Below, piece after piece: positions 15,501-23,628 of a stretch of DNA of 28,594 bases. The notes under the pieces were generated by a model, which worked only from the letters and a program-made list of their open reading frames with translations, ran no database searches and had not been told where the DNA came from. Every line of letters begins with the position of its first letter. The stretch's first letter is position 1. The stretch lies in the NCBI GenBank assembly GCA_002393195.1, contig DGIK01000205.1, positions 1-28,594 on the forward strand. The letters are read 5' to 3'. Both the position numbers and the translations under genes were made by a program. The stretch is from Bacteroidales bacterium UBA3824 (GTDB taxonomy: Bacteria > Bacteroidota > Bacteroidia > Bacteroidales > UBA3824).

Positions 15501-17486
15501 TCACCTGTCTGCTACGGTGTACATGCCACGGCATTTGGCGGAGATGGCAAAATCGTTGGCACTCATACCTGTGCGGATAATGGCAGTAGCCACGCCAGCC
15601 TCGCATTTTACGATTGACGGCGTAAGCATTTGAGCCGTACCTGTAACGTCAAACTCCACGCTGTCATCACACGTAACCACCGTATTGCCATTGCCATCAA
15701 GCACATAACAATGCACCATCATAATATCGTTGGCACCGATATGCGTGCCGCTCTCGTCAAATACTATCCTGAGACGCACCGGCTCGCCCGGCGTAGAAAC
15801 CACACATTCTGCAATCGGAGTATCGTCCTTGTCGTAGCCAAACGCTTTGAGAGTGCCGGGTTTGGTACAATTGACATCAAAATAAAAACTCGGATGCGGC
15901 AGATTGACCGACGACGGCGACATCTCCGGCGACCTCCGTCCTACCGACACTCCGTCCACAAACAATTCCACCTGATGACAATTGCTATAAATCCTCACGC
16001 CCTTGCTCTGCCCGGGTATCCAATACGACGCAATGACGCACACTGGGTCGGCAAACGCCCTCAGCTCCTCCGCGTCTATCTCGCGCTGCGACTGGCTGAA
16101 ATAATAGGCAAATTTGGGCATACGGTTGGCGCTCATAACGCCATTGCTTGTCTCCTCGTCAAACATTGTGCAGACCGTGCCAGACCAATAGCGCGGCACG
16201 ATGTCATTGTACATTGCCGAAAGCCCCTGCGACTGCGCCAAAAGTTCCTGCTCCGAGCCGGTAATATCAGCCGCCACTTCGCAACCATACACAGAGAGGT
16301 TGACATTGCCAAGCGACGCCGGCACTATGCAAGGATGATTGCGGCGCGTATTGCTATATGAATCCTCATTGGTCTCCGCCACAAGGATGCCATAATGGTC
16401 GCAGGCGGAGAGAAACTCCTCCGTCACCATATATCCGGAAGGTATCACGAGGTCAAATCCGCCACGCTTGATTTTGTAAGCGTCGCGCCAATTGGCATTG
16501 CCGCCCACAGCCACGCCCACAAGCGGATAGCCCGACCTGAGCCTCACGCCGTGAAGACGCCTATCGCGTCCGTTGAGCGTGAAGGCTTCTTCGGAGATGG
16601 ATATGTCGCGGAATCCAAAGGTTATTTTTTTAGTATCAACCACTTCGCCGTCGCACTCCAAATTGGCGACCAAAGTATAAAGCCAAGGATTTTCTATGTC
16701 CCAGGGGGTAACGCCCTCCACCACTATCGAATCGTCATACACATCCGACATGCCGGCTCCAATAGTACGCGATAAACGGCCGTGCCCCATCTCCTTGCCA
16801 TTATGATCGAGAATACGGTACGAAAGACGAGCCTTGCGCACCTCAGAATACGAATTGCGAACCATAGCCCTTATCGCAAACATCCCGTGTCCGTCCTCGT
16901 AACGCGCACTTACCGACACGCCGCCAAACTGCCCCAACCTCTCGTAATCGTTGGTGATGCTCAGCGAATCCTTAGAAATAAGCCAAACGTCGCTGCAAAT
17001 TGCGCCGTCCGGGTCAACCTTCACCACAATAGCGTTCTCGCCCAAAACCGGCTTAAAATCCACCATAAAAGGCGTATTGCCATAATGCACCATCGATTTC
17101 GTTCCATTGATCCAAACGTCGCAGTGATGCACCACCCCTTCAAAAAACAGACTCGTCCTCTTGCCAGACATTTCGTCAGGCACGACGAATTTGCGGTAAT
17201 AATAGCAATTGCCGCCCACAGCGTCGTCCACGCCAGCGATGCTGTCATACGACAAACTCGCCATATCCTGAGAATGTGGCAGCACCACGCGCTCGCAGCC
17301 CGCCACGCTACCACCGCTGAGCAACCGACGTTGCACATCGTCGGTGGACGACGAATCCGCCTTTACAAAAAACCACGACCCGGCAAGCGACACGCCGTCG
17401 GTATTGACTCCATTGTCGCGGTTGCACGACGAAAGAGCCGACGTGCCAATGGCCATCAATAGCAAATATACAATCAATCTTGACAT
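15501..17486 (-). CDS. Lipoprotein with glycoside hydrolase family 2 architecture, probably catalytically inactive
   Basis: This 661-residue protein has a lipobox ALSSC with lipidated Cys21. Its domains follow GH2 order: a jelly-roll sugar-binding domain (about 30-190, with FFEGVVHHCDVWINGT), an Ig-like domain (about 195-295, ending FGFRDISI), a shortened barrel (about 300-470) and C-terminal GH2-associated beta domains (about 480-660). The barrel keeps landmarks such as FTLNGRDRRLHGV and NHPCIVPASLGNV. However, the acid/base Glu normally after SLGN is Val395, and the usual R-x-SHYP segment reads IPSGYM. No second catalytic Glu is evident, and the barrel is over 100 residues short. The reading frame is intact, so this is not simple decay. 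It is probably a carbohydrate-binding surface protein. It is single, divergent from the TerB-like gene. Confidence 0.8.
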   Translation of the reverse strand: MSRLIVYLLLMAIGTSALSSCNRDNGVNTDGVSLAGSWFFVKADSSSTDDVQRRLLSGGSVAGCERVVLPHSQDMASLSYDSIAGVDDAVGGNCYYYRKFVVPDEMSGKRTSLFFEGVVHHCDVWINGTKSMVHYGNTPFMVDFKPVLGENAIVVKVDPDGAICSDVWLISKDSLSITNDYERLGQFGGVSVSARYEDGHGMFAIRAMVRNSYSEVRKARLSYRILDHNGKEMGHGRLSRTIGAGMSDVYDDSIVVEGVTPWDIENPWLYTLVANLECDGEVVDTKKITFGFRDISISEEAFTLNGRDRRLHGVRLRSGYPLVGVAVGGNANWRDAYKIKRGGFDLVIPSGYMVTEEFLSACDHYGILVAETNEDSYSNTRRNHPCIVPASLGNVNLSVYGCEVAADITGSEQELLAQSQGLSAMYNDIVPRYWSGTVCTMFDEETSNGVMSANRMPKFAYYFSQSQREIDAEELRAFADPVCVIASYWIPGQSKGVRIYSNCHQVELFVDGVSVGRRSPEMSPSSVNLPHPSFYFDVNCTKPGTLKAFGYDKDDTPIAECVVSTPGEPVRLRIVFDESGTHIGANDIMMVHCYVLDGNGNTVVTCDDSVEFDVTGTAQMLTPSIVKCEAGVATAIIRTGMSANDFAISAKCRGMYTVADR

Positions 17487-17538
17487 AATGGTATCTATAA
17501 TGAAAACGCCACTAAATTACAAAAAAGAGCCAACACAG

Positions 17539-17546
17539 CAAAATTA
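17539..17546 (-). promoter_or_regulatory. Possible -7 element for the GH2-like lipoprotein gene
   Basis: The minus strand reads TAATTTTG, which fits TAnnTTTG, 53 nt before the start codon at 17486. No TTTG is present at the -33 position, so support is partial. Confidence 0.35.
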
Positions 17547-17654
17547 AATATACATGTGTAAAAAAAAGTCAGATGCACTTAAAAAAACTTAACTCTCATA
17601 CACTGTGACGATATATTTACTAAATTGCACCCGATATCAAAAAAAACAATCGCA

Positions 17655-18215
17655 ATGGACAACAAGACCGTAATATCATCAATACTCAAGGACACGAGTG
17701 CATGCGCCTTCCGCCTGAGCGAATACAGCTACGAAGAGAGGCTTGCATACGTATCCATGATAGTATCGCTCGCATGGGCCGACGGCAGCATCGACGACCG
17801 CGAAAGGCGGCTCATCAATACCATCGCACAAGCGGCGGGCAAAGACATCGAGGACGAGCTCGAATCCATCATCATCCAAAACCGCAAGTTTAGCATCGAC
17901 AAATACAACGAATGGGTACTCAACATCCACGACGAAAAGCTCAAAGTAGGGCTTATAATCGACATGTTTCTCACGTCATTCGCCGACAAGGTGCTCATGC
18001 AGTCGGAGACCATATACATGAAATACATATCCCAAAAGCTCGGCATCAGTCAGCCCCTCTACACAGAAATCCGCAAATGCGTGGAAGACATTCTCAACTA
18101 CAAGGACGACGAGGAAAAGATACGCTACGAATACGGTCCTCTCAACAACAGGGAAAAACAGACCGATGCGCCCGCCGAATCGCTGCTCGAAAAGTTTCTT
18201 GGAGCAATGAAATAA
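17655..18215 (+). CDS. TerB-like (tellurite-resistance B fold) protein
   Basis: This 186-residue soluble helical protein, read from ATG 17655 (MDNKTVISSILKD), has the TerB signature: a helix followed by SLAWADGSIDDRERRLINTIA, where acidic residues after ADG resemble a metal-binding loop. A second helical repeat follows. A TTG start 30 nt upstream would add ten residues of no family character. TerB-fold proteins are linked to metal sensing and stress membranes in other bacteria, but no other ter gene is nearby, so its function here is open. It is monocistronic and shares a terminator with the convergent protease gene. Confidence 0.65.
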   Translation: MDNKTVISSILKDTSACAFRLSEYSYEERLAYVSMIVSLAWADGSIDDRERRLINTIAQAAGKDIEDELESIIIQNRKFSIDKYNEWVLNIHDEKLKVGLIIDMFLTSFADKVLMQSETIYMKYISQKLGISQPLYTEIRKCVEDILNYKDDEEKIRYEYGPLNNREKQTDAPAESLLEKFLGAMK

Positions 18216-18264
18216 AAAAAACGGTTGAGTATTTTTTATTTTTATATTACTAAACCGTTTTTTT
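18215..18264. terminator. Bidirectional intrinsic terminator between convergent genes
   Basis: AAAAAAACGGTT (18215-18226) pairs with AACCGTTTTTTT (18253-18264). After one G/A mismatch, AGTA/TACT adds four pairs. The A-run and T-run at the two feet give U-tracts for both transcripts. The first A belongs to the TAA stop of the TerB-like gene. Confidence 0.75.
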
Positions 18265-18284
18265 GAATTAGAATTCGTAGACAA

Positions 18285-19469
18285 TCAGTATCGCTCCAAA
18301 TTCAAAGTTGACAAAACATTAGACGCTTTCGAGAACACTTTGTATGAGCCATATAATCCACGATGAACCCCAACAGTGTATCGTGTGGACGTACTGCTAA
18401 CATATGTATAAATAATTCCACCACTATCACCCTGTGCACTTCCATAAGATGCCGCTGTGAGATTTGTTAATGTAACACCCGAAGGAGTTACAATGGTATA
18501 ATTTGTCTTCTTTATAGAGCCGGATGTATGTCCCGATGTTGCACCTCTCATATTGATAATTGTACCAGTCCCTGGAAGACTTGTTGAAATAGAAAGACAA
18601 TCAGGATATGCTCCACTTAAATAATTACTTGGTGTAAAGTTTGTTGTGTCGCTAACAACAACAAACGCCCCGTCAATACTACCTGCCAATACCGACTGCG
18701 TACACACACCTACTCCATCATACGCCATATAGGCTGAATCATTTACAGATAAAACATGCGCCGCAGTCACCATACCAACTCTATGTGTCCCGAATTTCTC
18801 GCGAGCTCTAAATGCATAAGAACCATACACAGGTTCCATTGTTGTGGTATCAGTTATTGGAGCCTTAGATAATTTTGCACCTGCATACAAATACGAAGTT
18901 TCTTCAACGAATTCAACACCTTGCAAAAAGATTATTGCTTTACTATTAGAAACATTCTCTTTAAACTCTTGAACAGCAGCATAAGATGTATCATACAAAT
19001 ACACCTCAACAATGTTATCTTCTTCTGATACTCCCCATGCAGACATATTCGCTTTTACACCATTACTATTATGAATGGCATAATCATTTAGAGTATCCAC
19101 TATCGCGTTTAACTCTGCGAGAGAATATTTACATTTCTGATATTTTACTTTTACAGAATTCTTTTTTCCGATTATTTTCGGACCAAACGACGTATCACCC
19201 TTTACCATAATGGTCAGATTACCATCTTCATCCATAAAACCTCCACCATAGTATTTGTCATACAAAGACAACGCTTTTGAAGTTTTCGGTTCAGAAATTT
19301 CTGTCAAAATTTCATTTGCTTCCACTTGTGCATCCATCGAAACTTCCTCAGCTGGATTGAAAGTAGGCGCAACAAAGACCAAAGGGCTACGTGAGCTTTC
19401 GTTATTGTTACATGCAAACAATGTTGCTACAACAGTCACAAACAATGATATGATTACACTTTTTTTCAT
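18285..19469 (-). CDS. Lipoprotein with S1 (streptogrisin-like) serine protease domain
   Basis: In this 394-residue protein, residues 1-20 are a signal with lipobox LFAC (Cys20), placing it on a membrane facing periplasm or outside. Residues 40-195 form a mixed region with VQEFKENVSNSKAIIFLQG, reminiscent of a propeptide. The C-terminal half is chymotrypsin-like: His238 in MVTAAHVL, Asp266 in SIDGAFVVV and Ser349 in AQGDSGG. MRGATSGHTSGSI (307-319) matches the streptogrisin RGSTTGxxSGxV strand, so subfamily S1E is the best fit. The triad is intact, so activity is likely. Codon use is visibly more A/T-rich than in neighbouring genes, which may reflect transfer. The gene is monocistronic, behind the exb cluster and its hairpin. 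Confidence 0.82.
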   Translation of the reverse strand: MKKSVIISLFVTVVATLFACNNNESSRSPLVFVAPTFNPAEEVSMDAQVEANEILTEISEPKTSKALSLYDKYYGGGFMDEDGNLTIMVKGDTSFGPKIIGKKNSVKVKYQKCKYSLAELNAIVDTLNDYAIHNSNGVKANMSAWGVSEEDNIVEVYLYDTSYAAVQEFKENVSNSKAIIFLQGVEFVEETSYLYAGAKLSKAPITDTTTMEPVYGSYAFRAREKFGTHRVGMVTAAHVLSVNDSAYMAYDGVGVCTQSVLAGSIDGAFVVVSDTTNFTPSNYLSGAYPDCLSISTSLPGTGTIINMRGATSGHTSGSIKKTNYTIVTPSGVTLTNLTAASYGSAQGDSGGIIYTYVSSTSTRYTVGVHRGLYGSYKVFSKASNVLSTLNLERY

Positions 19470-19484
19470 TTTATTATTAATACA

Positions 19485-19513
19485 AAGACTGCCTAAAATA
19501 TTTAGGCAGTCTT
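19485..19513. terminator. Perfect 13-bp hairpin after the exb cluster
   Basis: AAGACTGCCTAAA (19485-19497) and its complement (19501-19513) flank the 3-nt loop ATA. It lies 19 nt past the stop of the last exbD gene and before the start of the protease lipoprotein gene. On the minus strand the stem is followed by TTGTATTAATAATAAAA, a weak U-tract, so terminator function is likely but not certain. Confidence 0.6.
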
Positions 19514-19531
19514 AATGTTAATTAATTGCTA

Positions 19532-20011
19532 TTAATAATTTCCTTTTCTCTCGGTCTTCAAAGTGGAATAGTTGATTTTCAAAGCGGACACCTTGCGGAG
19601 TTCCTGCTTGATATCGGTAACGATGCCCATCTTGGCGTCGGAATCCACCTTGAGCGAATATGTAAGGAGCGGCCTTTCGGCTTCGTCATGCGACTGACGC
19701 TCGCTCTCCACATAGTCGGGAATATCCATGAGATTGGAAATCTTGTCGTTGAGCTGCACGCGGGGCTCGGTGCCGTATTTGCTTTGGTACGAAGCGAGCG
19801 GTGCGCCAACGTAAATGTAGCTTACAAGCGACTTCTTCTCGAGTTTCTTAACCTCGGTAGCGGTCGGGAGCTTGATTTTCACCTTGTAGTCGGTCTCCTT
19901 CATTGTTGTAACAGACATAAAGAAGAAGAGCAACATGAATACAATGTCGGGAAGGGATGCCGTCGAAAGTGCCGCCATCTGCCTTGAACCACCTTTTCTG
20001 AATTTTGCCAT
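19532..20011 (-). CDS. exbD: ExbD/TolR-type biopolymer transport protein (shorter copy)
   Basis: This 159-residue protein has one N-terminal transmembrane helix (about 20-37) carrying the proton-pathway aspartate Asp22 in LPDIVFMLLFFF, then a periplasmic domain. With ExbB it forms the proton-driven motor that energises TonB or Tol functions. The periplasmic part (VGAPLASYQSKYGTEPRVQLND) keeps the ExbD beta pattern. It is the last gene of the minus-strand cluster, 25 nt after the longer exbD. The two copies are dissimilar apart from the helix, so they may form a mixed ExbD pair. Confidence 0.9.
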   Translation of the reverse strand: MAKFRKGGSRQMAALSTASLPDIVFMLLFFFMSVTTMKETDYKVKIKLPTATEVKKLEKKSLVSYIYVGAPLASYQSKYGTEPRVQLNDKISNLMDIPDYVESERQSHDEAERPLLTYSLKVDSDAKMGIVTDIKQELRKVSALKINYSTLKTERKGNY

Positions 20012-20036
20012 AATTACTCCTTTGTTTTTACGAATG

Positions 20037-20666
20037 TTACTTGACGCTCCTCGGCTCTGCCTCGGAGATATTAAGCGGTATCACAAGTTTTACAAGTTTC
20101 TGCTCATCGGTAGAGAGCTCGTCATATACCTTGCCAAACTGCTCTTGTGAGAACTTGTCGCGGGTAATGTTGTACGCCGCCACAATTGCGTTCTGCACTG
20201 CGATATAAGTCTCATAATTGGTGCCACGGTCGTTCTGCAACGAAACCACACCTTTGGTGATTCCTATGTCGCCACAGGTCTCGATGAGCCTCTTCCAGTT
20301 CTTGATGTCCTCTACCTTGTTTTCTTTGGTGGCGTCTTCAAGTTTCTTGGACGCCATCACCTTCTCGGCGAGGTCAGCTTTGTCCTTGGGGTTGGTGATG
20401 AACTCGATTGTGCGATCCGTGAGGCTGCTGATGTCAGCGAGCTCGCCTTCGATAGCCAGCTGATTGTCCTTGTTGATGAGCACAATGAAAATGTTGCGTT
20501 CGTTTACCTTGTCGTGGTTCTCCGTCTTCTCGTCTTGAGGAGGGGGAAGCTGACGGTAAAGACCCTGGTCAACATTCATTGATGTGGTCACCAAGAAGAA
20601 TATCAACAGGAGGAATGCGATGTCTGCCTGGGAGCTTGCATTCAAATCACCTACTTTCTTTGCCAT
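20037..20666 (-). CDS. exbD: ExbD/TolR-type biopolymer transport protein (longer copy)
   Basis: This 209-residue protein has an N-terminal transmembrane helix (about 14-30), with the conserved Asp15 in QADIAFLLLIFF. The periplasmic domain contains NIFIVLINKDNQLAIEGE, a usual ExbD beta-strand pair. A helical insert (about 90-140, rich in Lys/Glu) makes it longer than ordinary ExbD of about 140 residues. It is located between the 4-TM gene and the shorter exbD in the same direction. Confidence 0.9.
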   Translation of the reverse strand: MAKKVGDLNASSQADIAFLLLIFFLVTTSMNVDQGLYRQLPPPQDEKTENHDKVNERNIFIVLINKDNQLAIEGELADISSLTDRTIEFITNPKDKADLAEKVMASKKLEDATKENKVEDIKNWKRLIETCGDIGITKGVVSLQNDRGTNYETYIAVQNAIVAAYNITRDKFSQEQFGKVYDELSTDEQKLVKLVIPLNISEAEPRSVK

Positions 20667-20746
20667 CTTATTCTTTGGTTTTTAGAAAATTGTACTTTTA
20701 TAAGGTGGCAGAGGCGATAAGCCTACTGCCCACCATATAAGTCATT

Positions 20747-21208
20747 TTAGTTTAACTTCTTTGCGACCTCGGCGTAGATAACCGCCAAAACGGCGATACC
20801 AAGCGAGATGTACAGAGCGTTGAGACCTGCGCCCGACCATTTGAGTTCGGTTTCGTTGGTCTCCACGAGGGTATTGGTAATCGAGCTGAACGAGCCGTCT
20901 GCCAATGCGTAAGCAATGATGCAAACCAATGCTACTGCGGCAATGATGATAACGGTTTTCACCACCGACTTAGGATTGTCGATTATCTGCTGTACAAAGC
21001 CCCAAAGCGGGAAAACAAGGAACGCAAGGACGGCACAAATGCCGAAGAGTATGTATGCCCACCAAATGAATGTATCTGTGACACCATGCTCCATCTGCTC
21101 CTCCGGGTTGCTCAACGGCACGACATACAGGTAGAACATCACTACAATGACTGCCGATACCAAGAACAACACAATCGTCAGGATACCTAATATTTTACGT
21201 AATTGCAT
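20747..21208 (-). CDS. Four-helix inner-membrane protein encoded within the exb cluster
   Basis: This 153-residue protein has four predicted transmembrane helices (about 7-30, 47-70, 82-103, 126-147) with short loops and no known motif. It sits between exbB and the two exbD genes with 45- and 80-nt gaps. I recall genes of this kind at this position in other Bacteroidetes, so a role as accessory subunit of the ExbB/ExbD motor is a reasonable inference, but no function is established. Confidence 0.75.
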   Translation of the reverse strand: MQLRKILGILTIVLFLVSAVIVVMFYLYVVPLSNPEEQMEHGVTDTFIWWAYILFGICAVLAFLVFPLWGFVQQIIDNPKSVVKTVIIIAAVALVCIIAYALADGSFSSITNTLVETNETELKWSGAGLNALYISLGIAVLAVIYAEVAKKLN

Positions 21209-21253
21209 AATGATACTTTTTATTATTGTTGTTGGATACAGGGGTTCGTGTTA

Positions 21254-22024
21254 CTACTTGTGCTTCTCGTTGTACCTGATGAGAAGATCAACAAACTTGA
21301 TGGAAGCGTCTTCCATGTCGTTGGTGATGGACTCAATCTTGGCGAGAATGTAGTTACAGAACACCTGAAGAATCATGGCTGCAATAAGACCCGTTACAGT
21401 GGTGATGAGTGCGACCTTGATACCACCTGCTACCAACGATGCCGAAACGTCGCCAGCCTGCTGGATGGAATCGAAGGCCTGAATCATACCGATCACAGTA
21501 CCCATGAAACCGAGCATCGGGGAGATGGCGATGAAGAGGTTGATCCAGGTAACGCCTCTTTCCATGCGGCCCATTTCTACAGAGCCGTAAGAAACGATTG
21601 ACTTCTCCACTACGTCGAGGCCTTGATCGTAGCGGTCGAGACCTTGGTAGAAGATTCCCGCCACAGGTCCTCGTGTATCCCTACATACGTCTTTTGCTGC
21701 TTCGATGCCACCATTGTTGAGCGCATCCTCTACTTTGTTGAGGAGCTTGTCTGTATTGGTGGAGGCAAGTCCCAGGTAGATTACCCTCTCGATGGAGATT
21801 GCAAGACCAAGGATCAACGCGATGAGCACGGATGCCATGAAGCCTGCGCCACCTTCGATGAATTTTGTCTTGATTACCTTGTGGATTGGTTCCTCTACAG
21901 GAGCGTCCTGCGAAACCTGCTCAGTCGTGGTGCCGTTGGCGCCGCCGTCTTGTGCCATCACTACATCAGCACTGCCGAATACCAACATTCCGGTTATTGC
22001 CAATAATGAAAATAGTTTTTTCAT
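21254..22024 (-). CDS. exbB: ExbB/TolQ/MotA-type proton channel protein
   Basis: This 256-residue protein has an N-terminal signal-like segment ending VVMAQ (about 1-25), an extra helix at about 62-85, and the MotA/TolQ/ExbB core. The core includes ISPMLGFMGTVIGM (167-180) and ALITTVTGLIAAM (205-217), which carry the conserved channel threonines Thr176 and Thr208/209. It forms a pentameric ring around ExbD helices and uses proton-motive force to drive TonB-dependent uptake. It is the first gene of the cluster, downstream of two tRNA-Ser genes with no obvious promoter between, so read-through from the tRNA unit is possible. No tonB is in the window. Confidence 0.92.
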   Translation of the reverse strand: MKKLFSLLAITGMLVFGSADVVMAQDGGANGTTTEQVSQDAPVEEPIHKVIKTKFIEGGAGFMASVLIALILGLAISIERVIYLGLASTNTDKLLNKVEDALNNGGIEAAKDVCRDTRGPVAGIFYQGLDRYDQGLDVVEKSIVSYGSVEMGRMERGVTWINLFIAISPMLGFMGTVIGMIQAFDSIQQAGDVSASLVAGGIKVALITTVTGLIAAMILQVFCNYILAKIESITNDMEDASIKFVDLLIRYNEKHK

Positions 22025-22079
22025 GTTGTGTTTTTATTAGTTTTTGATTATACGATAATTGAATTTACTTTATTAGTAG

Positions 22080-22167
22080 CGGAGAGAAAGGGATTCGAAC
22101 CCTTGATACCCTTTTGGAGTATACACACTTTCCAGGCGTGCTCCTTCGACCACTCGGACATCTCTCC
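22080..22167 (-). tRNA. tRNA-Ser (GGA), copy 1
   Basis: The minus strand folds as a class II tRNA: acceptor GGAGAGA/TCTCTCC with discriminator G, D-arm region, anticodon loop CTGGAAA (anticodon GGA), a long variable arm ATACTC-CAAAA-GGGTAT, and T-arm AAGGGTTCGAATCCCTT. It reads UCC/UCU serine codons. CCA is not encoded. The second copy is 55 nt upstream in transcription order. Confidence 0.97.
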
Positions 22168-22222
22168 AATTATCGAAATTGTGCTTTGTAATTTAATTAA
22201 CTCTCTGTAAAACAATAAATTG

Positions 22223-22310
22223 CGGAGAGAAAGGGATTCGAACCCTTGGTACCCTTTTGGAGTACACACACTTTCCAGGCGTGCTCCTTCGACCACTCGG
22301 ACATCTCTCC
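22223..22310 (-). tRNA. tRNA-Ser (GGA), copy 2
   Basis: Same length and structure as the copy at 22080 with anticodon GGA. They differ only at the base of the variable arm: here GTACTC pairs with GGGTAC, while in the other copy the first pair is A-T. The change is compensatory, so both copies are expected to fold and function. It lies downstream of fabD on the same strand. Confidence 0.97.
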
Positions 22311-22409
22311 GTTTTATCGTTTCAAATTCGGCGTGAAATTACAAATAATTTTCGTACTGAAAAAATATTTTCACACAAAAATTAAACAATTTTTTTACAT
22401 AAACTTTAA

Positions 22410-23297
22410 TTACGCTATATGACAGCATTTTACGCCACGGTCAATCTTGCGCATCAAGCCTTGAAGAACGTTGCCGGGACCACATTCTACAAACTCAACT
22501 GCGCCATCTGCTATCATATTTTGCACGCTCTTGGTCCACCTAACCGACGATGTGAGCTGCGCGATGAGGTTTGCCTTGATTTCGTCGGGGTTGGTGTGAG
22601 GCATTGCGTCCACATTCTGATACACGGGGCATACGGGGGTATTGAATGTTGTGGCAGCGATGGCTTCGGCAAGCTCCACCTTGGCGGGCTCCATGAGCGG
22701 CGAGTGGAATGCACCGCTTACCTGCAATTTGATGGCGCGTTTTGCTCCGGCGGCTGTCAGGAGTTCCGACGCCTTGTCAACACCAGGCTCTGTACCGGAA
22801 ATCACTACTTGTCCAGGGCAGTTGTAATTGGCGGCTACCACGGTATCGCCACCGGCTGTAACGTCGGCGCACACCTTTTCTATTACAGAATCTTCGAGGC
22901 CTACGATGGCTGCCATCGTGGATTTTTGGCTTTCGCAGCACTTCTGCATGGCGGAAGCACGTTTTGCAACGAGTTTCAATCCGTCCTCAAATGAGAGCGC
23001 GCCGGCTGCTGTCAACGCCGAAAGCTCGCCGAGCGAGTGTCCAGCCACCATATCGGGCTTAAACTCGTCGCCCTTTGCCAAAGCCGAAATCACCGAGTGC
23101 AGGAACACACACGGCTGCGTAACCTTGGTCTGACGGAGGTCTTCGTCAGTGCCTTCAAACATCAATTTGGTGATGCCAAAACCCAATATCTCGTCAGCCT
23201 TGTCGAAATAGCCCTTCGACAAAGCCGATCCTTCGTACAAATCCTTGCCCATTCCGGGGAACTGGGCTCCCTGTCCGGGAAACAAATATGCTGTCAT
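22410..23297 (-). CDS. fabD: Malonyl-CoA:ACP transacylase
   Basis: FabD moves malonyl from CoA to acyl carrier protein, the entry step of fatty acid elongation. The 295-residue protein begins with the family signature FPGQGAQFPGMG, has the nucleophile Ser88 in GHSLGE, the Arg of AKRASAMQ that holds the malonyl carboxylate, and the catalytic His198 in SGAFHSPLM. Length is typical. It is not next to other fab genes here. Two tRNA-Ser genes follow it on the same strand, 100 nt downstream, with no clear terminator between. Confidence 0.96.
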   Translation of the reverse strand: MTAYLFPGQGAQFPGMGKDLYEGSALSKGYFDKADEILGFGITKLMFEGTDEDLRQTKVTQPCVFLHSVISALAKGDEFKPDMVAGHSLGELSALTAAGALSFEDGLKLVAKRASAMQKCCESQKSTMAAIVGLEDSVIEKVCADVTAGGDTVVAANYNCPGQVVISGTEPGVDKASELLTAAGAKRAIKLQVSGAFHSPLMEPAKVELAEAIAATTFNTPVCPVYQNVDAMPHTNPDEIKANLIAQLTSSVRWTKSVQNMIADGAVEFVECGPGNVLQGLMRKIDRGVKCCHIA

Positions 23298-23330
23298 ATT
23301 ATGTTTACTTTTACTTTAAATTTCAGGGTG

Positions 23331-23338
23331 CAAAGATA
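23331..23338 (-). promoter_or_regulatory. Likely -7 element of the fabD promoter
   Basis: The minus strand reads TATCTTTG, an exact TAnnTTTG, 33 nt before the fabD start. The -33 region has only TTTA at a 23-nt spacing, so it is weaker there. The 331-nt fabD-sucC gap holds this, the sucC promoter and otherwise A/T-rich sequence without further features that I can see. Confidence 0.5.
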
Positions 23339-23561
23339 ACACTTTTTTAAATTAAATGCACTAAATCTGTTTGTTTTTTTAGAAAAAAAATGCATATTCA
23401 CTTATTATCAGAGCTGGCGACCACCAAATAAATTGCAATCCACCCTACGTCCAAAGCCTATTTTGTTTGCAAAAATTGGAAATCAACTTTGAAAAGATAT
23501 ATTTTTTGGGTTTTTAAAGGAATTAATATTTCTTTTTCTGGTTATTTACTAAAAAATTCCT

Positions 23562-23593
23562 TTTGCCGAATAAAAAAATATTTTGTAATTTCG
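23562..23593 (+). promoter_or_regulatory. Bacteroidetes-type promoter for sucC
   Basis: TTTG (23562-23565), a 20-nt spacer and TAATTTCG (23586-23593), one mismatch from TAnnTTTG, lie 35 nt before the sucC ATG. Confidence 0.6.
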
Positions 23594-23628
23594 TGCCATA
23601 AAAATAACATCAAAACATACACATAGAA

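Noticed and set aside
15501..17486. Annotation as active beta-galactosidase or beta-glucuronidase
   Set aside because: The acid/base Glu is Val, the SHYP-type segment is lost and the barrel is truncated, so enzymatic naming is not supported.
17625..17654. Upstream TTG start for the TerB-like protein, and TTG at 10912 for the GH13 enzyme
   Set aside because: Both are rare starts a few codons upstream of good ATG starts whose products match the family N-termini.
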